A stretch of DNA of 35,836 nucleotides from Chloroflexota bacterium (GCA_023488685.1 JAMDDR010000186.1:1-35836), one strand, 5' to 3'. Counted from the first letter of the stretch, positions 15,983-24,499 are shown. Translations and numbers: made by a program. The notes: generated by a model from the sequence alone, not told the origin.

Positions 15983-17347
15983 TCATGCACGTTCGAGCAG
16001 TTTTGCGCTGACGGCATTGTGCTGCTCGACCAACCGGCCGAGGTCGACTGTGGTAAGTCGTCCGTCGCGCACCACGATACGTCCGTTGATCATGCTGAAA
16101 TCCACGCCCCGTGGTGCGCAGAAGACAACAGCACCTAGTGGGTCGTGCAATGCACCGGTATACTCGATCCGATTGAGGTTGATGGCGATCAAGTCGGCAG
16201 CATTACCAGGGACGAGCTGTCCAATGTCATCCCGTCCGAGCACGCTGGCCCCGCCTCGGGTGGCAAGCCAGAGCGCATCAGCGGCGCTGAACGCTGTAGA
16301 TCCGTTTTGGACCCGCTGCAGCAACATGGCCTGGCGTGCTTCGGCCAACAAATGAGATCCGTCGTTACTGGCGCTTCCGTCCACCCCTAACCCGATCTTC
16401 ATGCCCTGGTCCAACATCAATCGTATGGGCGCAATGCCGGATGCCAGACGCATATTGCTGGTAGGACAATGAGCGATGCCACAACCACAAGCGGCCATAC
16501 GCACGACATCGGGCTGGCTGAAGTGTACGCCGTGAGCATACCAGGTGTCATCGCCGAGCCATTCTACGGATTCGGCATAGTCGAGCGGTCGTTTGCCGAA
16601 CTTTGCCAGGCAAAAAGCCTCTTCGTCACGCGTCTCGGCGAGGTGCGTGTGCAGCATCACCCCGTAGTGGCGGGCCAGCCTGGCGCTTTCACGCATCAGG
16701 TCAGTCGTAACGGAGAACGGTGAACACGGGGCGACGGCAACGCGCAGCATGGCGTAGCGTGACCTGTCGTTATAAGTCTCGACGGCACGCATCGTGTCCT
16801 TCAAAATGGCGTTTTCGTCTTCGGTGGCGCGATCGGGCGGTAGCCCTCCTTTGGATCCGCCGAGAGACATCGAACCGCGCGTCGCATGGAAGCGTAAACC
16901 GATCTCTTGTGCAGCGAGGATTTCGTCGTCAATCCGGCAGTCATTCGGGTAGATATAGAGGTGATCGCTGGCTGTTGTGCAGCCGCTAAGGATGAGTTCA
17001 GCCATCCCTGTGAGGGCGCTGATGTAAATGGCCTTGCTATCCAACCCCAACCAGATAGGGTAAAGCGTCTTCAGCCAGTCAAATAACTCGCTGTCCTGGG
17101 CGATTGCGCGTGTCAGGGTCTGGTACAGATGGTGATGGGTATTCACCAATCCTGGCAATACGATGTGGTCACGCAGATCGATGACCTCGTACTGTTCCTG
17201 TAAGGAGGCGAGTTCGGCACTCGACCCGATCCTCTCGATCACATTACCACGTACGAATATGGCGGCGTCGTGCAGGATCGTGACTTTGGTGGTGCGCTGC
17301 CCGGTCATGGGGACCAGGGTATGGATGTGGGTTAAAAGATATTGCAT
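15983..17347 (-). CDS. 8-oxoguanine deaminase-like amidohydrolase
   Basis: Metal-dependent hydrolase of the TrzN/AtzB-SsnA branch, 454 residues. Metal ligands are visible: H71 and H73 (LVNTHHHLYQTLTRA), His in MLHTHLAETRDEE, His in YAHGVHFS and Asp in GVDGSASND. The segments SDHLYIYPND and RFHATRGSMSLGGSKGGLPPD are typical of 8-oxoguanine deaminase, which converts 8-oxoguanine to urate and so salvages or detoxifies oxidised guanine. Lies 15 bp after the ABC permease gene, in a run of glycan genes with which it has no obvious link. The alternative is a related s-triazine or guanine deaminase. Confidence 0.88.
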   Translation of the reverse strand: MQYLLTHIHTLVPMTGQRTTKVTILHDAAIFVRGNVIERIGSSAELASLQEQYEVIDLRDHIVLPGLVNTHHHLYQTLTRAIAQDSELFDWLKTLYPIWLGLDSKAIYISALTGMAELILSGCTTASDHLYIYPNDCRIDDEILAAQEIGLRFHATRGSMSLGGSKGGLPPDRATEDENAILKDTMRAVETYNDRSRYAMLRVAVAPCSPFSVTTDLMRESARLARHYGVMLHTHLAETRDEEAFCLAKFGKRPLDYAESVEWLGDDTWYAHGVHFSQPDVVRMAACGCGIAHCPTSNMRLASGIAPIRLMLDQGMKIGLGVDGSASNDGSHLLAEARQAMLLQRVQNGSTAFSAADALWLATRGGASVLGRDDIGQLVPGNAADLIAINLNRIEYTGALHDPLGAVVFCAPRGVDFSMINGRIVVRDGRLTTVDLGRLVEQHNAVSAKLLERA

Positions 17348-17362
17348 GGCTGCCCCAGCCGG

Positions 17363-18217
17363 TTAAAGCTCTTCGCCGAATCGAGGGCTATAGTGACGAA
17401 AGACCAGGTAGCCAGCCACGAAAACGAGCACCGCAGTGATGGTGGTGCGAATCCAGAAATCCAGGTCAGTCGCACGCCCGTGGTACATCAAGTCCTGGTA
17501 GATATTCACCAGCGATGCCATTGGATTCAACCGGCGCAGCCACACGGCAGTGTCGACCGTTCGACCAAGTGCATGAAACGGTTGCGCCGTTGAGATGTCA
17601 TACCAGATCGGGGTCAGGAAAAACAACGCCAGCATGACAAGGTCCAGGATAAACTGAGTGTCACGGTAAAAGACGTTGATCGTGGATAGCATGAAGGACA
17701 GACCGATGCTTAACAGCACCTGTACGACGATCGCGCATGGAAGCAGTAGTAGTGTCAAGGCCAATGGATGGCCTGAAACCACTGCGACAAGTAGGAACAT
17801 GGGCAACGCCAGCAGGTAATTTGCAAGGTTCGAGAACACGGCCGAAACCGGCAACAGGATGCGTGGGAAGTAGACCTTCTTAACCAACGCGCCGTTAGAC
17901 ACAACGCTACCCGTTCCGCCGACGATGGAGGCGGAGAAGAAGTTCCATGCCAAATAACCAGCCAATACGAATACGTTGTAATGTGGCAGTGTGGAGGGCC
18001 CTTTGTTGACGACGCCGAATGCAAACGTCAGTACCATCATCATGCCTAATGGCTGAAGGAAGGACCATGCCACCCCAAAGACAGAGTTCTTGTAACGTGT
18101 CTTCAGGTCGCGGATCACCAACATGCGCAATAAGTGCCGGTAACACCAAACTTCGGCTAAATCATTCTTAAGGTTATTAATTAATCGGATCATGAGTAAG
18201 CGAGACACGCGCGCCAC
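17363..18217 (-). CDS. ABC-2 type permease for polysaccharide/glycolipid export
   Basis: 284 residues with six predicted membrane segments, of the Wzm/TagG type. MLVIRDLKTRYKNSVFGVAWSFLQPL and VFSNLANYLLALPMFLLV are characteristic, and FFLTPIWYDISTAQPF with LNPMASLVNIYQDLMYHG follows. It would export a glycan together with a Wzt/TagH-type ATPase, which is not in this window. Start: GTG at 18217 or ATG at 18193; neither has a good ribosome binding site. It lies directly after a glycosyltransferase gene (13 bp), fitting a surface-glycan cluster. Confidence 0.9.
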   Translation of the reverse strand: MARVSRLLMIRLINNLKNDLAEVWCYRHLLRMLVIRDLKTRYKNSVFGVAWSFLQPLGMMMVLTFAFGVVNKGPSTLPHYNVFVLAGYLAWNFFSASIVGGTGSVVSNGALVKKVYFPRILLPVSAVFSNLANYLLALPMFLLVAVVSGHPLALTLLLLPCAIVVQVLLSIGLSFMLSTINVFYRDTQFILDLVMLALFFLTPIWYDISTAQPFHALGRTVDTAVWLRRLNPMASLVNIYQDLMYHGRATDLDFWIRTTITAVLVFVAGYLVFRHYSPRFGEEL

Positions 18218-18230
18218 GGTACTGGGATTT

Positions 18231-19541
18231 CTACCATTCCTTCGTGTGCGGGGCGCCGGATTCTACTTTCATCGTGCAACCCGGTTGCCGGGTAAGGATT
18301 TTGTTATAAACAGTCACAACCCGCTGAGCAACACGGTCCCACCCGAAGTGTTGTCGCACCCGCGCACGGAGGCGCTGACCTAATATGGCCCGATGCGTGG
18401 GTTGGTCAATCAGTTCGGCGACATGCTGTGCCAGCAATTCGACATTACCCACGGGCGCATAGACGCCCAGATTGCCCAGGTACTCAACCTGTGCGGGTGT
18501 GTCAAAGGCGACCGTGGGTAATCCCATGGCCATGTAGTTCAGGATCTTGCCGCTGCCTTCGGTCAACGATAGTTTTGGCGCAATGGCAATGTCACCCAGC
18601 GCAAGCATATGCGGGGCGTTGTCGTAGGGAACCCGATCGGTGAAGATGAGATCCTCGCCCACACCGTGAGCGCTGGCTGTCTGCTGCCATTGACTGACGC
18701 CAGGATATCCCATCACTAACCAACGCACGCGGCGGCCGGTTGCCTTTAGTATTGCGGCTGCTTCGATGATGCACTGGATGCCTTGATGGCGGGCCAACAA
18801 TCCCAGGAAGACCACGACATGGTCATCTGAGTTGATACCGTATAACATACGTCGCGCGGCACGTTCATCCGCATTCAGAACATCCGGGTGGAACGTATCC
18901 GTATTGACGCCATCTGGTAGCGCTTCGATCAATGTCCCGTGTGGAAGCTGGGCACGGAGAACATCGCAAGCTCGCAAGGTGCTTGTGAAGGTCGCAGCGG
19001 GCAATTTCTCGGTGAACCGCTCCAAACGCTGCCAGAGCCCCAGGGCATTTGTGTTGCGGCGCAAGAAGCCATGATCAAGCATCTCACTGGTCAGGCTGCC
19101 CTGGTAGTCGAAGCAAACGGGAGTGTGCCAAGGTTTTGCAAGCACGCTACCGATCAGTGCGCCTTCATGCAAGTGCGCGTGAATAACGTCGAATCGATTG
19201 CGTGACAGAACCTGTATTAGCTTGATTGCCAGTAATGCATCGAATGCGAATTTATGACGGGAAGACCCGACCTCATAGTTGCCGTGCCAGGGTGTTGGGA
19301 GAGTGCGGATGATGCGAAAGCCTGGCACATCATTGCCCTTGTAATAGGTCAGGATGGTGACATCATGTCCCAATCTCTTTAATGCGCGCGCCTCTTCAAG
19401 GATGCGCACATGGCACCCATAATCGCCAAAGAACGAGGTGGGTGCGATACTGAGAATGTGTAACCCGCGTTGGTATGATTGCACCGATGTTGCCCGTCCA
19501 CTATATGGTAAGTCGGGTTCCACGGGCTGTTTTTTCGGCAT
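18231..19541 (-). CDS. Glycosyltransferase family 4-type protein
   Basis: 436 residues, GT-B fold. N-domain starts LHILSIAPTSFFGDYGCHVRILEEARALKRLGHDVTILTY; C-domain contains VVFLGLLARHQGIQCIIEAAAIL and KLSLTEGSGKILNYMAMGLPTVAFDTP (in family order). The usual E-x7-E acceptor/donor motif keeps its first Glu (TEGSG) but the second position is not Glu, as in a subset of this family. The donor sugar and acceptor are unknown. Operon: 30 bp after the TyrA-like gene and 13 bp before the ABC-2 permease, suggesting surface polysaccharide assembly. Confidence 0.88.
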   Translation of the reverse strand: MPKKQPVEPDLPYSGRATSVQSYQRGLHILSIAPTSFFGDYGCHVRILEEARALKRLGHDVTILTYYKGNDVPGFRIIRTLPTPWHGNYEVGSSRHKFAFDALLAIKLIQVLSRNRFDVIHAHLHEGALIGSVLAKPWHTPVCFDYQGSLTSEMLDHGFLRRNTNALGLWQRLERFTEKLPAATFTSTLRACDVLRAQLPHGTLIEALPDGVNTDTFHPDVLNADERAARRMLYGINSDDHVVVFLGLLARHQGIQCIIEAAAILKATGRRVRWLVMGYPGVSQWQQTASAHGVGEDLIFTDRVPYDNAPHMLALGDIAIAPKLSLTEGSGKILNYMAMGLPTVAFDTPAQVEYLGNLGVYAPVGNVELLAQHVAELIDQPTHRAILGQRLRARVRQHFGWDRVAQRVVTVYNKILTRQPGCTMKVESGAPHTKEW

Positions 19542-19571
19542 AGTGATAGGGTGTTTTATGTGGACCTGTTG

Positions 19572-20588
19572 CTATTTGCCCTCTTTCCGGCCTGTGGACT
19601 TCTGTTCAGGGCGTTCTTCCATCCGTGTTGCCAGCTTGGTGCCAATGAGCATGCCCAGCAATGATGGACGTTTGGCTTCGATGGGCGTTTTCCCTTCATC
19701 ACGACCTCGGGCCCAGGCGGCTTCCCAATGGTCATGTTGCTCACGCGCCTTGTCCAATATGGCGGTGACTCTTTCCGTTCTTCCCTCCTCGACGGCATCG
19801 CGCAAATCCATAAGTTGCACCATGATTTGGTTGAGCCAGTGGCTGGCAGCTTCACGTTGGGCGACAAGCGCATTTGCAAGCTCGGTGGCGTACACGTTGC
19901 CCACGTTGGCGGTGGCGGTATCAAAACGCACGCCGGCCAACCACTGCCGTTCGCGCCACGCTGTATCCGACGCCACGGCAAGCATGAGCGCACTGCTGAG
20001 TGCCGCGGGGATAGAGTCAACGGCAAGACGCAATCCGTCATGTTCGACGGCGTCCATGAAAATGGGTGTCGCTCCAAGCGAGCTGACCAGGGCAGTGAAT
20101 GCATCCACCGCGTCGGGTGACGTCGCGGCAATTGGCGTAAGGGTCCAGGCGGCACCCTTGAAGATGTCGGCGTTGAGCTGTTCTACTGCGTATGAAGAAG
20201 GGACGCGCTGCGGATTGAAGACAATGTCACTGCTGATGTACGACGCGTGCGCTGGCAGGTGCTTGTTTACAAACGTGGTGAGTGGTTGCTTGACCGGGCA
20301 CGCATCGGTGATGATTGCACCCTTGATGATATCGGGCGCTATGGCGCGCAAAGTTGGTTCTATCGCCTCTGCTGGGATCGCCAACACGATCAGTTGTGCA
20401 TTTTCACATGAGGCAGGCAGGTTCCAGATGCTGCGGTCGATCGCTTTTAACTTCTCGGCACGTTGAGTGTTGGCCGAATTCTTATCATGGCCGATGATCT
20501 CGGCGTCTTTAAACAAATTACGCAGAGCGAGGCCTATCGCTGTGCCGATAAACCCGCAGCCTACTATTGTGATACGTGTTTTTGCCAT
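19572..20588 (-). CDS. TyrA-fold dehydrogenase lacking the prephenate catalytic His
   Basis: 338 residues. A Rossmann NAD(P)-binding domain has GCGFIG (10-15) and an acidic residue after strand 2 (IIGHD), and a helical C-domain aligns with prephenate dehydrogenase (TDACPVK at 94-100; AVEHDGLRLAVDSIPAALSSAL). The G-x-H-P-M-A-G motif with the catalytic His reads SSDIVFNPQ here, and the second His in the S-H-L-P-H segment is replaced (DSIPA). It is therefore unlikely to oxidise prephenate; another beta-hydroxyacid-type substrate is possible. The C-terminal 80 residues are charged and helical. GGGAAAGA before the ATG may be the ribosome binding site. 52 bp downstream of the M50 gene. Confidence 0.85.
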   Translation of the reverse strand: MAKTRITIVGCGFIGTAIGLALRNLFKDAEIIGHDKNSANTQRAEKLKAIDRSIWNLPASCENAQLIVLAIPAEAIEPTLRAIAPDIIKGAIITDACPVKQPLTTFVNKHLPAHASYISSDIVFNPQRVPSSYAVEQLNADIFKGAAWTLTPIAATSPDAVDAFTALVSSLGATPIFMDAVEHDGLRLAVDSIPAALSSALMLAVASDTAWRERQWLAGVRFDTATANVGNVYATELANALVAQREAASHWLNQIMVQLMDLRDAVEEGRTERVTAILDKAREQHDHWEAAWARGRDEGKTPIEAKRPSLLGMLIGTKLATRMEERPEQKSTGRKEGK

Positions 20589-20640
20589 GTTCTTTCCCGA
20601 TCCAGAGCAACGATCAATGTAAGAATGGGTCCGGCGGCCG

Positions 20641-21318
20641 CTAAAAGCCGAGTAGAAGACGGGTAATGTCGACGGCCGGGCCGGTGACTAATTGACCCAA
20701 CAGGCTGGGAATCGCGACTACCAGCAAGATCAGGATCATAAAGCCATAGCGTTCCAACTGATCCATGAAACGGGCGCTTTGATCCGGTAGCAGTGCAGCC
20801 AGAACGCGCGATCCATCCAATGGAGGAATCGGGATCAAGTTGAACAACGCCAGAATCATGTTTAAAAAGACGGCTGTGCTTAACGCTTGAAAAACCATCC
20901 CTGCCAGTAACGTGTTGGAGAGCGGAAACAGTATCGCTGCAAACCGATATAAGGTTGCGAACAATACAGCCATAATCACATTAGATGCGGGACCGGCCAG
21001 CGCAACCAGCGCTGCGCTGGTGCGAGCATTGCCGTTCAACCGGTAGATGCTTACAGGAACCGGTTTGGCCCAGCCAAAGCCGCCAATGAGGAATAACAAC
21101 GACCCGAATGGGTCGAGATGGGCGAGCGGGTTGAGCGTGACTCGTCCCATGAGACGAGGGGTATCGTCACCCAGCTTCGTTGCCACGAACGCGTGTGCGA
21201 ATTCGTGCACTGGGAAGCACACCAGTAATAAAAGCACGATGACGAGCAAAGCCGAGAAGATGGCCGTAAAATCGCGGTCGCTGAATCCCGCGATCAACTG
21301 AACAAGGGGTCCATTCAT
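20641..21318 (-). CDS. M50 site-2 protease family membrane metallopeptidase
   Basis: Intramembrane zinc protease that cleaves membrane-spanning substrates. 225 residues, about five to six membrane segments. Zinc site H38-E-F-A-H42 inside the first membrane segments, and the third ligand D168 in NLIPIPPLDGSRV. This short form without a PDZ domain belongs to the minimal M50B group common in Chloroflexota and Firmicutes, with unknown substrates. First gene of the leftward run to 14200; it diverges from the DUF951 gene, with TATTAT (21331-21336, minus) as a possible -10 box. Confidence 0.92.
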   Translation of the reverse strand: MNGPLVQLIAGFSDRDFTAIFSALLVIVLLLLVCFPVHEFAHAFVATKLGDDTPRLMGRVTLNPLAHLDPFGSLLFLIGGFGWAKPVPVSIYRLNGNARTSAALVALAGPASNVIMAVLFATLYRFAAILFPLSNTLLAGMVFQALSTAVFLNMILALFNLIPIPPLDGSRVLAALLPDQSARFMDQLERYGFMILILLVVAIPSLLGQLVTGPAVDITRLLLGF

Positions 21319-21400
21319 ACAAATTTACTCATAATAGTGATAGTGAATGTGGTAAGTGTATCACTGCGCCGGCCGTTTCAGGTTGATTGCCATTCGTTAG

Positions 21401-21406
21401 TATAAT
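21401..21406 (+). promoter_or_regulatory. -10 box of the DUF951 gene
   Basis: Perfect TATAAT followed by 7 nt and a GTG codon at 21414 in frame with the DUF951 gene. No clear -35 element. The spacing predicts a transcript that begins at the start codon. Confidence 0.5.
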
Positions 21407-21413
21407 TTTGCGC

Positions 21414-21653
21414 GTGTCCCCGATTGTGATCACGCCATTAGAACTGAACGATCTCGTGCGCTTACGGAAACCGCATGCATGTGGAGGCGATGAATGGCTG
21501 GTTGTGCGGTTAGGCGCTGATGTCGGGCTGAAGTGTCGCACATGTGGTAGACGAGTCCTGCTTACGCGTCGCGATCTTGAACGACGACTTGTATCGCGCA
21601 CAAGCGCTACCCCTGCCACCCATAACAGCGCGAGACAGGGTGATTCGAAGTGA
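21414..21653 (+). CDS. DUF951 family zinc-ribbon-like protein
   Basis: About 79 residues from the GTG at 21414. The core PLELNDLVRLRKPHACGGDEWLVVRLGADVGLKC (family order), then CRTCGRRVLLTRRDLERRL, matches the DUF951 pattern L-x-D-x-V-x-x-R-K-x-H-x-C-G...W-x-V-x-R-x-G-A-D-x-x-L-K-C-x-x-C-G. Three Cys plus His could bind zinc. Function unknown; the family is spread through Firmicutes and Chloroflexota. The Ser/Thr-rich tail is not conserved. TTG codons at 21387 and 21408 and a GTG at 21426 are other possible starts, but the -10 box at 21401 would exclude the first. Confidence 0.83.
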   Translation: MSPIVITPLELNDLVRLRKPHACGGDEWLVVRLGADVGLKCRTCGRRVLLTRRDLERRLVSRTSATPATHNSARQGDSK

Positions 21654-21673
21654 CATCACAAGGATTCTGATCT

Positions 21674-22795
21674 ATGAAACGGATCGTCATGTTGTACGGT
21701 GACGCCGGCGGGGGGCACCGCAGTGCCGCGGATGCAATCGCGCAGGGTATACGTATGCTGTACGGTGACCGATATGAGATTGCATTTCTCAACGGTTTCA
21801 AGCGGCTGCCTCCACTTCTTCGCAATGCCGATACCGATTACCCCATGTGGGTGAACTACGGACGCATGTTATACGCGCTTAGTTTTCATGCGAGTAATGG
21901 GCGCCGCCGTGTGGCCGCGATCCGGCGTGTATTCGAGCCTATCAGCGATCCTGTGGCTGAGGCGATTGTGCGTGCGGAGCCTGCGAGCGTGTACGTGTCG
22001 TGTCACCCTGTTTACAACCAGGCCATTCCTCTTGCCATCCGGCGTCTGGGTCTTCACTCAAAGTTCGTCAATGTTGTAACTGATCTGGTCACCGGGCATG
22101 TGGCGCATTATGCTTCCGAGGTGGATCACTGCATCGTGCCAACGGAAGAGTCTCGCCAGGAGGCGATCGAGAACCTGGTTCCACCGGAGAAAGTGACAGT
22201 TACGGGACAACCGGTATGGCCGGACTTCCGTCAGCGCATGGGAAATCACAAGGTGACACGCGCTGAACTGGGGTTGGATGACACCAAGCCAATTGTTTTG
22301 CTGATGGGCGGCGGTGATGGTCTGGGGCGCCTTGGTGTTACCGGGAGAGAGATTGCGTTCAGTGGTTTGCCACTACAACTGGTGGTGGTCTGCGGGCGAA
22401 ACCAGGCAGTGAAGCGCGACCTGGAGTTCATCAACCCACGCGTGTCGATGAGAGTATTAGGGTTTGTCAAAAATATCCCTGAACTGATGGGCGCTGCTGA
22501 TATCCTGGTGACCAAGGCAGGACCGGGCACGATTGCGGAGGCTTTCATCGCCCAACTGCCCATTTTGCTCTATGACGCGGTGCCGGGGCAGGAGGAAGGC
22601 AATGTGGATTACGTGGTCAATCGAGGAGCTGGCTCGTGGTGCCCACTATTTCCGTCTACCGTGATCAAGCAACTGAAGCTGTTGTTGGCTGATCCAAAAC
22701 GGATGGAAAGTATGCGTCGGGCTTCGGCAAAACTGGCTCGACCTGATTCCGCGTTAGATATCGCTCGAATCGTCGCGCGCTTTGCTGGCGATTGA
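21674..22795 (+). CDS. MGDG synthase / diacylglycerol glucosyltransferase-like (GT28)
   Basis: 373 residues of GT-B fold. The N-domain has the glycine-rich loop YGDAGGGHRSAADAI (8-22) typical of monogalactosyldiacylglycerol synthase and UgtP, and VTDLVTGHVAHYASEVDHCIVPTEESR (family order). The C-domain has LLMGGGDGLG, VLGFVKNIPELMGAADILVTKAGPGTIAEAF and PGQEEGNVDYVVNRGAG, the UDP-sugar site. It probably adds galactose or glucose to diacylglycerol at the inner membrane face. AAGGA lies 9 nt before the ATG; 20 bp after the DUF951 gene, so co-transcribed. Donor sugar and number of sugars added cannot be read from the sequence. Confidence 0.92.
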   Translation: MKRIVMLYGDAGGGHRSAADAIAQGIRMLYGDRYEIAFLNGFKRLPPLLRNADTDYPMWVNYGRMLYALSFHASNGRRRVAAIRRVFEPISDPVAEAIVRAEPASVYVSCHPVYNQAIPLAIRRLGLHSKFVNVVTDLVTGHVAHYASEVDHCIVPTEESRQEAIENLVPPEKVTVTGQPVWPDFRQRMGNHKVTRAELGLDDTKPIVLLMGGGDGLGRLGVTGREIAFSGLPLQLVVVCGRNQAVKRDLEFINPRVSMRVLGFVKNIPELMGAADILVTKAGPGTIAEAFIAQLPILLYDAVPGQEEGNVDYVVNRGAGSWCPLFPSTVIKQLKLLLADPKRMESMRRASAKLARPDSALDIARIVARFAGD

Positions 22796-22829
22796 CGGCG
22801 CAACATGCTGCCACCGAATCGCCAGCAAA
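22781..22829. repeat. Perfect 13-bp inverted repeat at the end of the GT28 gene
   Basis: TTTGCTGGCGATT (22781-22793) and AATCGCCAGCAAA (22817-22829), separated by 23 nt. It covers the last codons and stop of the glycosyltransferase gene and the space before the convergent acidic-protein gene. Without a T-run it is not a textbook terminator, but it may stabilise or end transcripts from either side. Confidence 0.65.
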
Positions 22830-22869
22830 TGCTGCCTGTGCTGCCACGTAATGTGCTGGCCGTGGTCAC

Positions 22870-23286
22870 CTAATAATCGTCGTCGTCATCGTCGTCATCA
22901 TCGTCGTCCCAGAGGAGTTCGTCGTCTTCGTCCTCATCCTCCTCAAGGTCGTCGAGACTGATGTCATCCTCTTCCTCCTCGTCGAGCTCTTCTTCGTCGA
23001 GTTCGCCAAGTTCGTCCAAGGGCTCCACATCGTCTAATTCTTCTTCTTCTTCGACCAATGCGTCCAGACTCTCGACGTCTTCATCCTCCTCCAACTCCTC
23101 GACACCGAGTTCGTCGTCATCCAGGTCTTCGGTATCCACTTCGTCTAGCGCGTCTTCGTCCTCATCCGGACGAGGTGGTAGATCGGACGAGTCGAACGCT
23201 GTAAACGCTGAGACAGCGATTGCAGCGTCCTCTAGTAGGATGTCGTCTTCGTTCTCGCGGCTCGATGTATTGAGTACCAGTGCCAT
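22870..23286 (-). CDS. Extremely acidic low-complexity protein
   Basis: 138 residues from the ATG at 23286 (a GTG lies one codon upstream). After about 30 ordinary residues (MALVLNTSSRENEDDILLED...) nearly every residue is Asp, Glu or Leu, ending in Trp, eleven Asp and Tyr. The Asp run alternates GAT and GAC codons irregularly, so the amino acids, not a DNA repeat, seem to be conserved. A strong promoter and a GAGGGA ribosome binding site precede it, which supports a real gene. No family is recognised. It might be a nucleic-acid mimic, a chaperone-like or metal-binding protein; none of these can be shown here. The opposite strand gives an open Ser-rich frame that is a by-product. Confidence 0.72.
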   Translation of the reverse strand: MALVLNTSSRENEDDILLEDAAIAVSAFTAFDSSDLPPRPDEDEDALDEVDTEDLDDDELGVEELEEDEDVESLDALVEEEEELDDVEPLDELGELDEEELDEEEEDDISLDDLEEDEDEDDELLWDDDDDDDDDDDY

Positions 23287-23349
23287 CACTTTACTTATCC
23301 CTCATCTGTATGAAATCGCGGGCGCAGACCGTCGGCTTGCGCAAGCGCA

Positions 23350-23378
23350 GTTGTAAAGTTTTAATTAATGTCTGTCAA
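23350..23378 (-). promoter_or_regulatory. Strong promoter of the acidic-protein gene
   Basis: On the minus strand TTGACA (23373-23378), a 17-bp AT-rich spacer and TACAAC (23350-23355). Transcription should start near 23343, leaving a leader of about 57 nt with a GAGGGA site before the ATG at 23286. Confidence 0.75.
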
Positions 23379-23419
23379 GGAAGAAATTATAGCGGCGAAT
23401 ACGCAGGGCAAGTTGCCTC

Positions 23420-24499
23420 TCATCGATCGTGAATTATCTTCAACGCGTCATTTACGTTCGCAAATAGCTGATCGCAGACTGGTACCAGGGCTTTGCGCTT
23501 GGCTTCCGCGGTTGCAATTCCCATACCGTGTATGGTGACGGCGACGTCGAAGGTACGCAACAAGGCTGTGGCAGTGTGGCAGGCACGCACGCCGCCAGCG
23601 TTGTCCTCAAATACAAACACATCTTCGCCATTCAGGATACCGAACGTTTCGGCGTGCCGGCCATGCTTCCATAATTGATAGGCAGCGGCAAGCGCGGGGT
23701 GTTCTTCCACACCGCGTGCCACTAACATGGCGGCCAGCGCCTGTACCGGTCCGGGTTTAGTCAAGTCGTACACACGCTCGCCGTGCAGGTCTGCCAACCA
23801 CTGGACATGGCCAAGGGCCACCATCGGCAATTGATCCAAGTGTAGCAGCTTCAGGCCAATCTCTGCCTCAGGGGGGTGAACGGGCAGATAACCGTTTTTT
23901 GGCACGTTATTTTGCTGGCGGTAGCCCGGTGGCAGGCTTGGGCGTGCCGTGAAAATGCACGATCGATGGCTGAGAATGATGTCATGGCTACGATCATCGA
24001 TGAGTGGTTCATCCAGCATTTCCAACAGAGAATGTGTATCAAACGCGGGTGCCAGGCCATAATGCTGTTGGAACAGGGCTGAGCCTAGAATCATCTCTGC
24101 AAATATGCGTGTGGTCACCGTATTCTGCACATCGGTTACATGGTCCAACAGCGCATGTATCTTTTCAGACAACTGAGGCGGTGACTCGCGTAACAACAGT
24201 TCGCGTGCTCGTTCATTCGGTAATCCAGGCAGGTCAGCCGTCTTGCGCGTCCATGACTGGAAATCTGGGCGACCAGTGATACCGGTGGCTGCAGCGTGGT
24301 GGATGATCCCGGCAAGAAACGCCACGGAGTCCCACTCGTTGCTGTAGCCATGCGCATGTAGCACATGAACGTCGTCATCTGAAGGCGTGTATGTGGGCAA
24401 GTGGTATTGCTCACAGTAGCGGGTGACTGTCGCGTCGATAGCCGCGCGATAACCACGGTCATGAATGAGCGTTCCATCCAGGTCGAGAAGTAGTAGCAT
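23420..24499 (-). CDS. HAD-superfamily hydrolase
   Basis: 359 residues. HAD motifs: I LLDLDGTLIHD (nucleophile D6), II SCIFTARPS, III Lys in DLTKPGP, IV VFVFEDNAGGVRACH. A large helical cap (about 15-190) separates motifs I and II, longer than in common phosphoglycolate phosphatase-like members, and the segment EYHLPTYTPSDDD-like part is not recognised. Probably a phosphatase with unknown substrate. TAGAAT on the minus strand (24509-24514) ends 9 nt before the ATG and there is no Shine-Dalgarno. Not in an obvious operon with the ECF genes: 61 bp separate it from the T component. Confidence 0.87.
   Translation of the reverse strand: MLLLLDLDGTLIHDRGYRAAIDATVTRYCEQYHLPTYTPSDDDVHVLHAHGYSNEWDSVAFLAGIIHHAAATGITGRPDFQSWTRKTADLPGLPNERARELLLRESPPQLSEKIHALLDHVTDVQNTVTTRIFAEMILGSALFQQHYGLAPAFDTHSLLEMLDEPLIDDRSHDIILSHRSCIFTARPSLPPGYRQQNNVPKNGYLPVHPPEAEIGLKLLHLDQLPMVALGHVQWLADLHGERVYDLTKPGPVQALAAMLVARGVEEHPALAAAYQLWKHGRHAETFGILNGEDVFVFEDNAGGVRACHTATALLRTFDVAVTIHGMGIATAEAKRKALVPVCDQLFANVNDALKIIHDR

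Noticed and set aside
19438..20466. Long open frame of 342 codons on the plus strand
   Set aside because: It is antisense to the TyrA-like gene, with Ser/Ala/Thr-rich low-quality composition and no motif; the minus-strand gene has clear family motifs.
22961..23356. Plus-strand frame encoding long Ser runs
   Set aside because: Reverse complement of the acidic gene's Asp/Glu codons; the minus strand has promoter and ribosome binding site.
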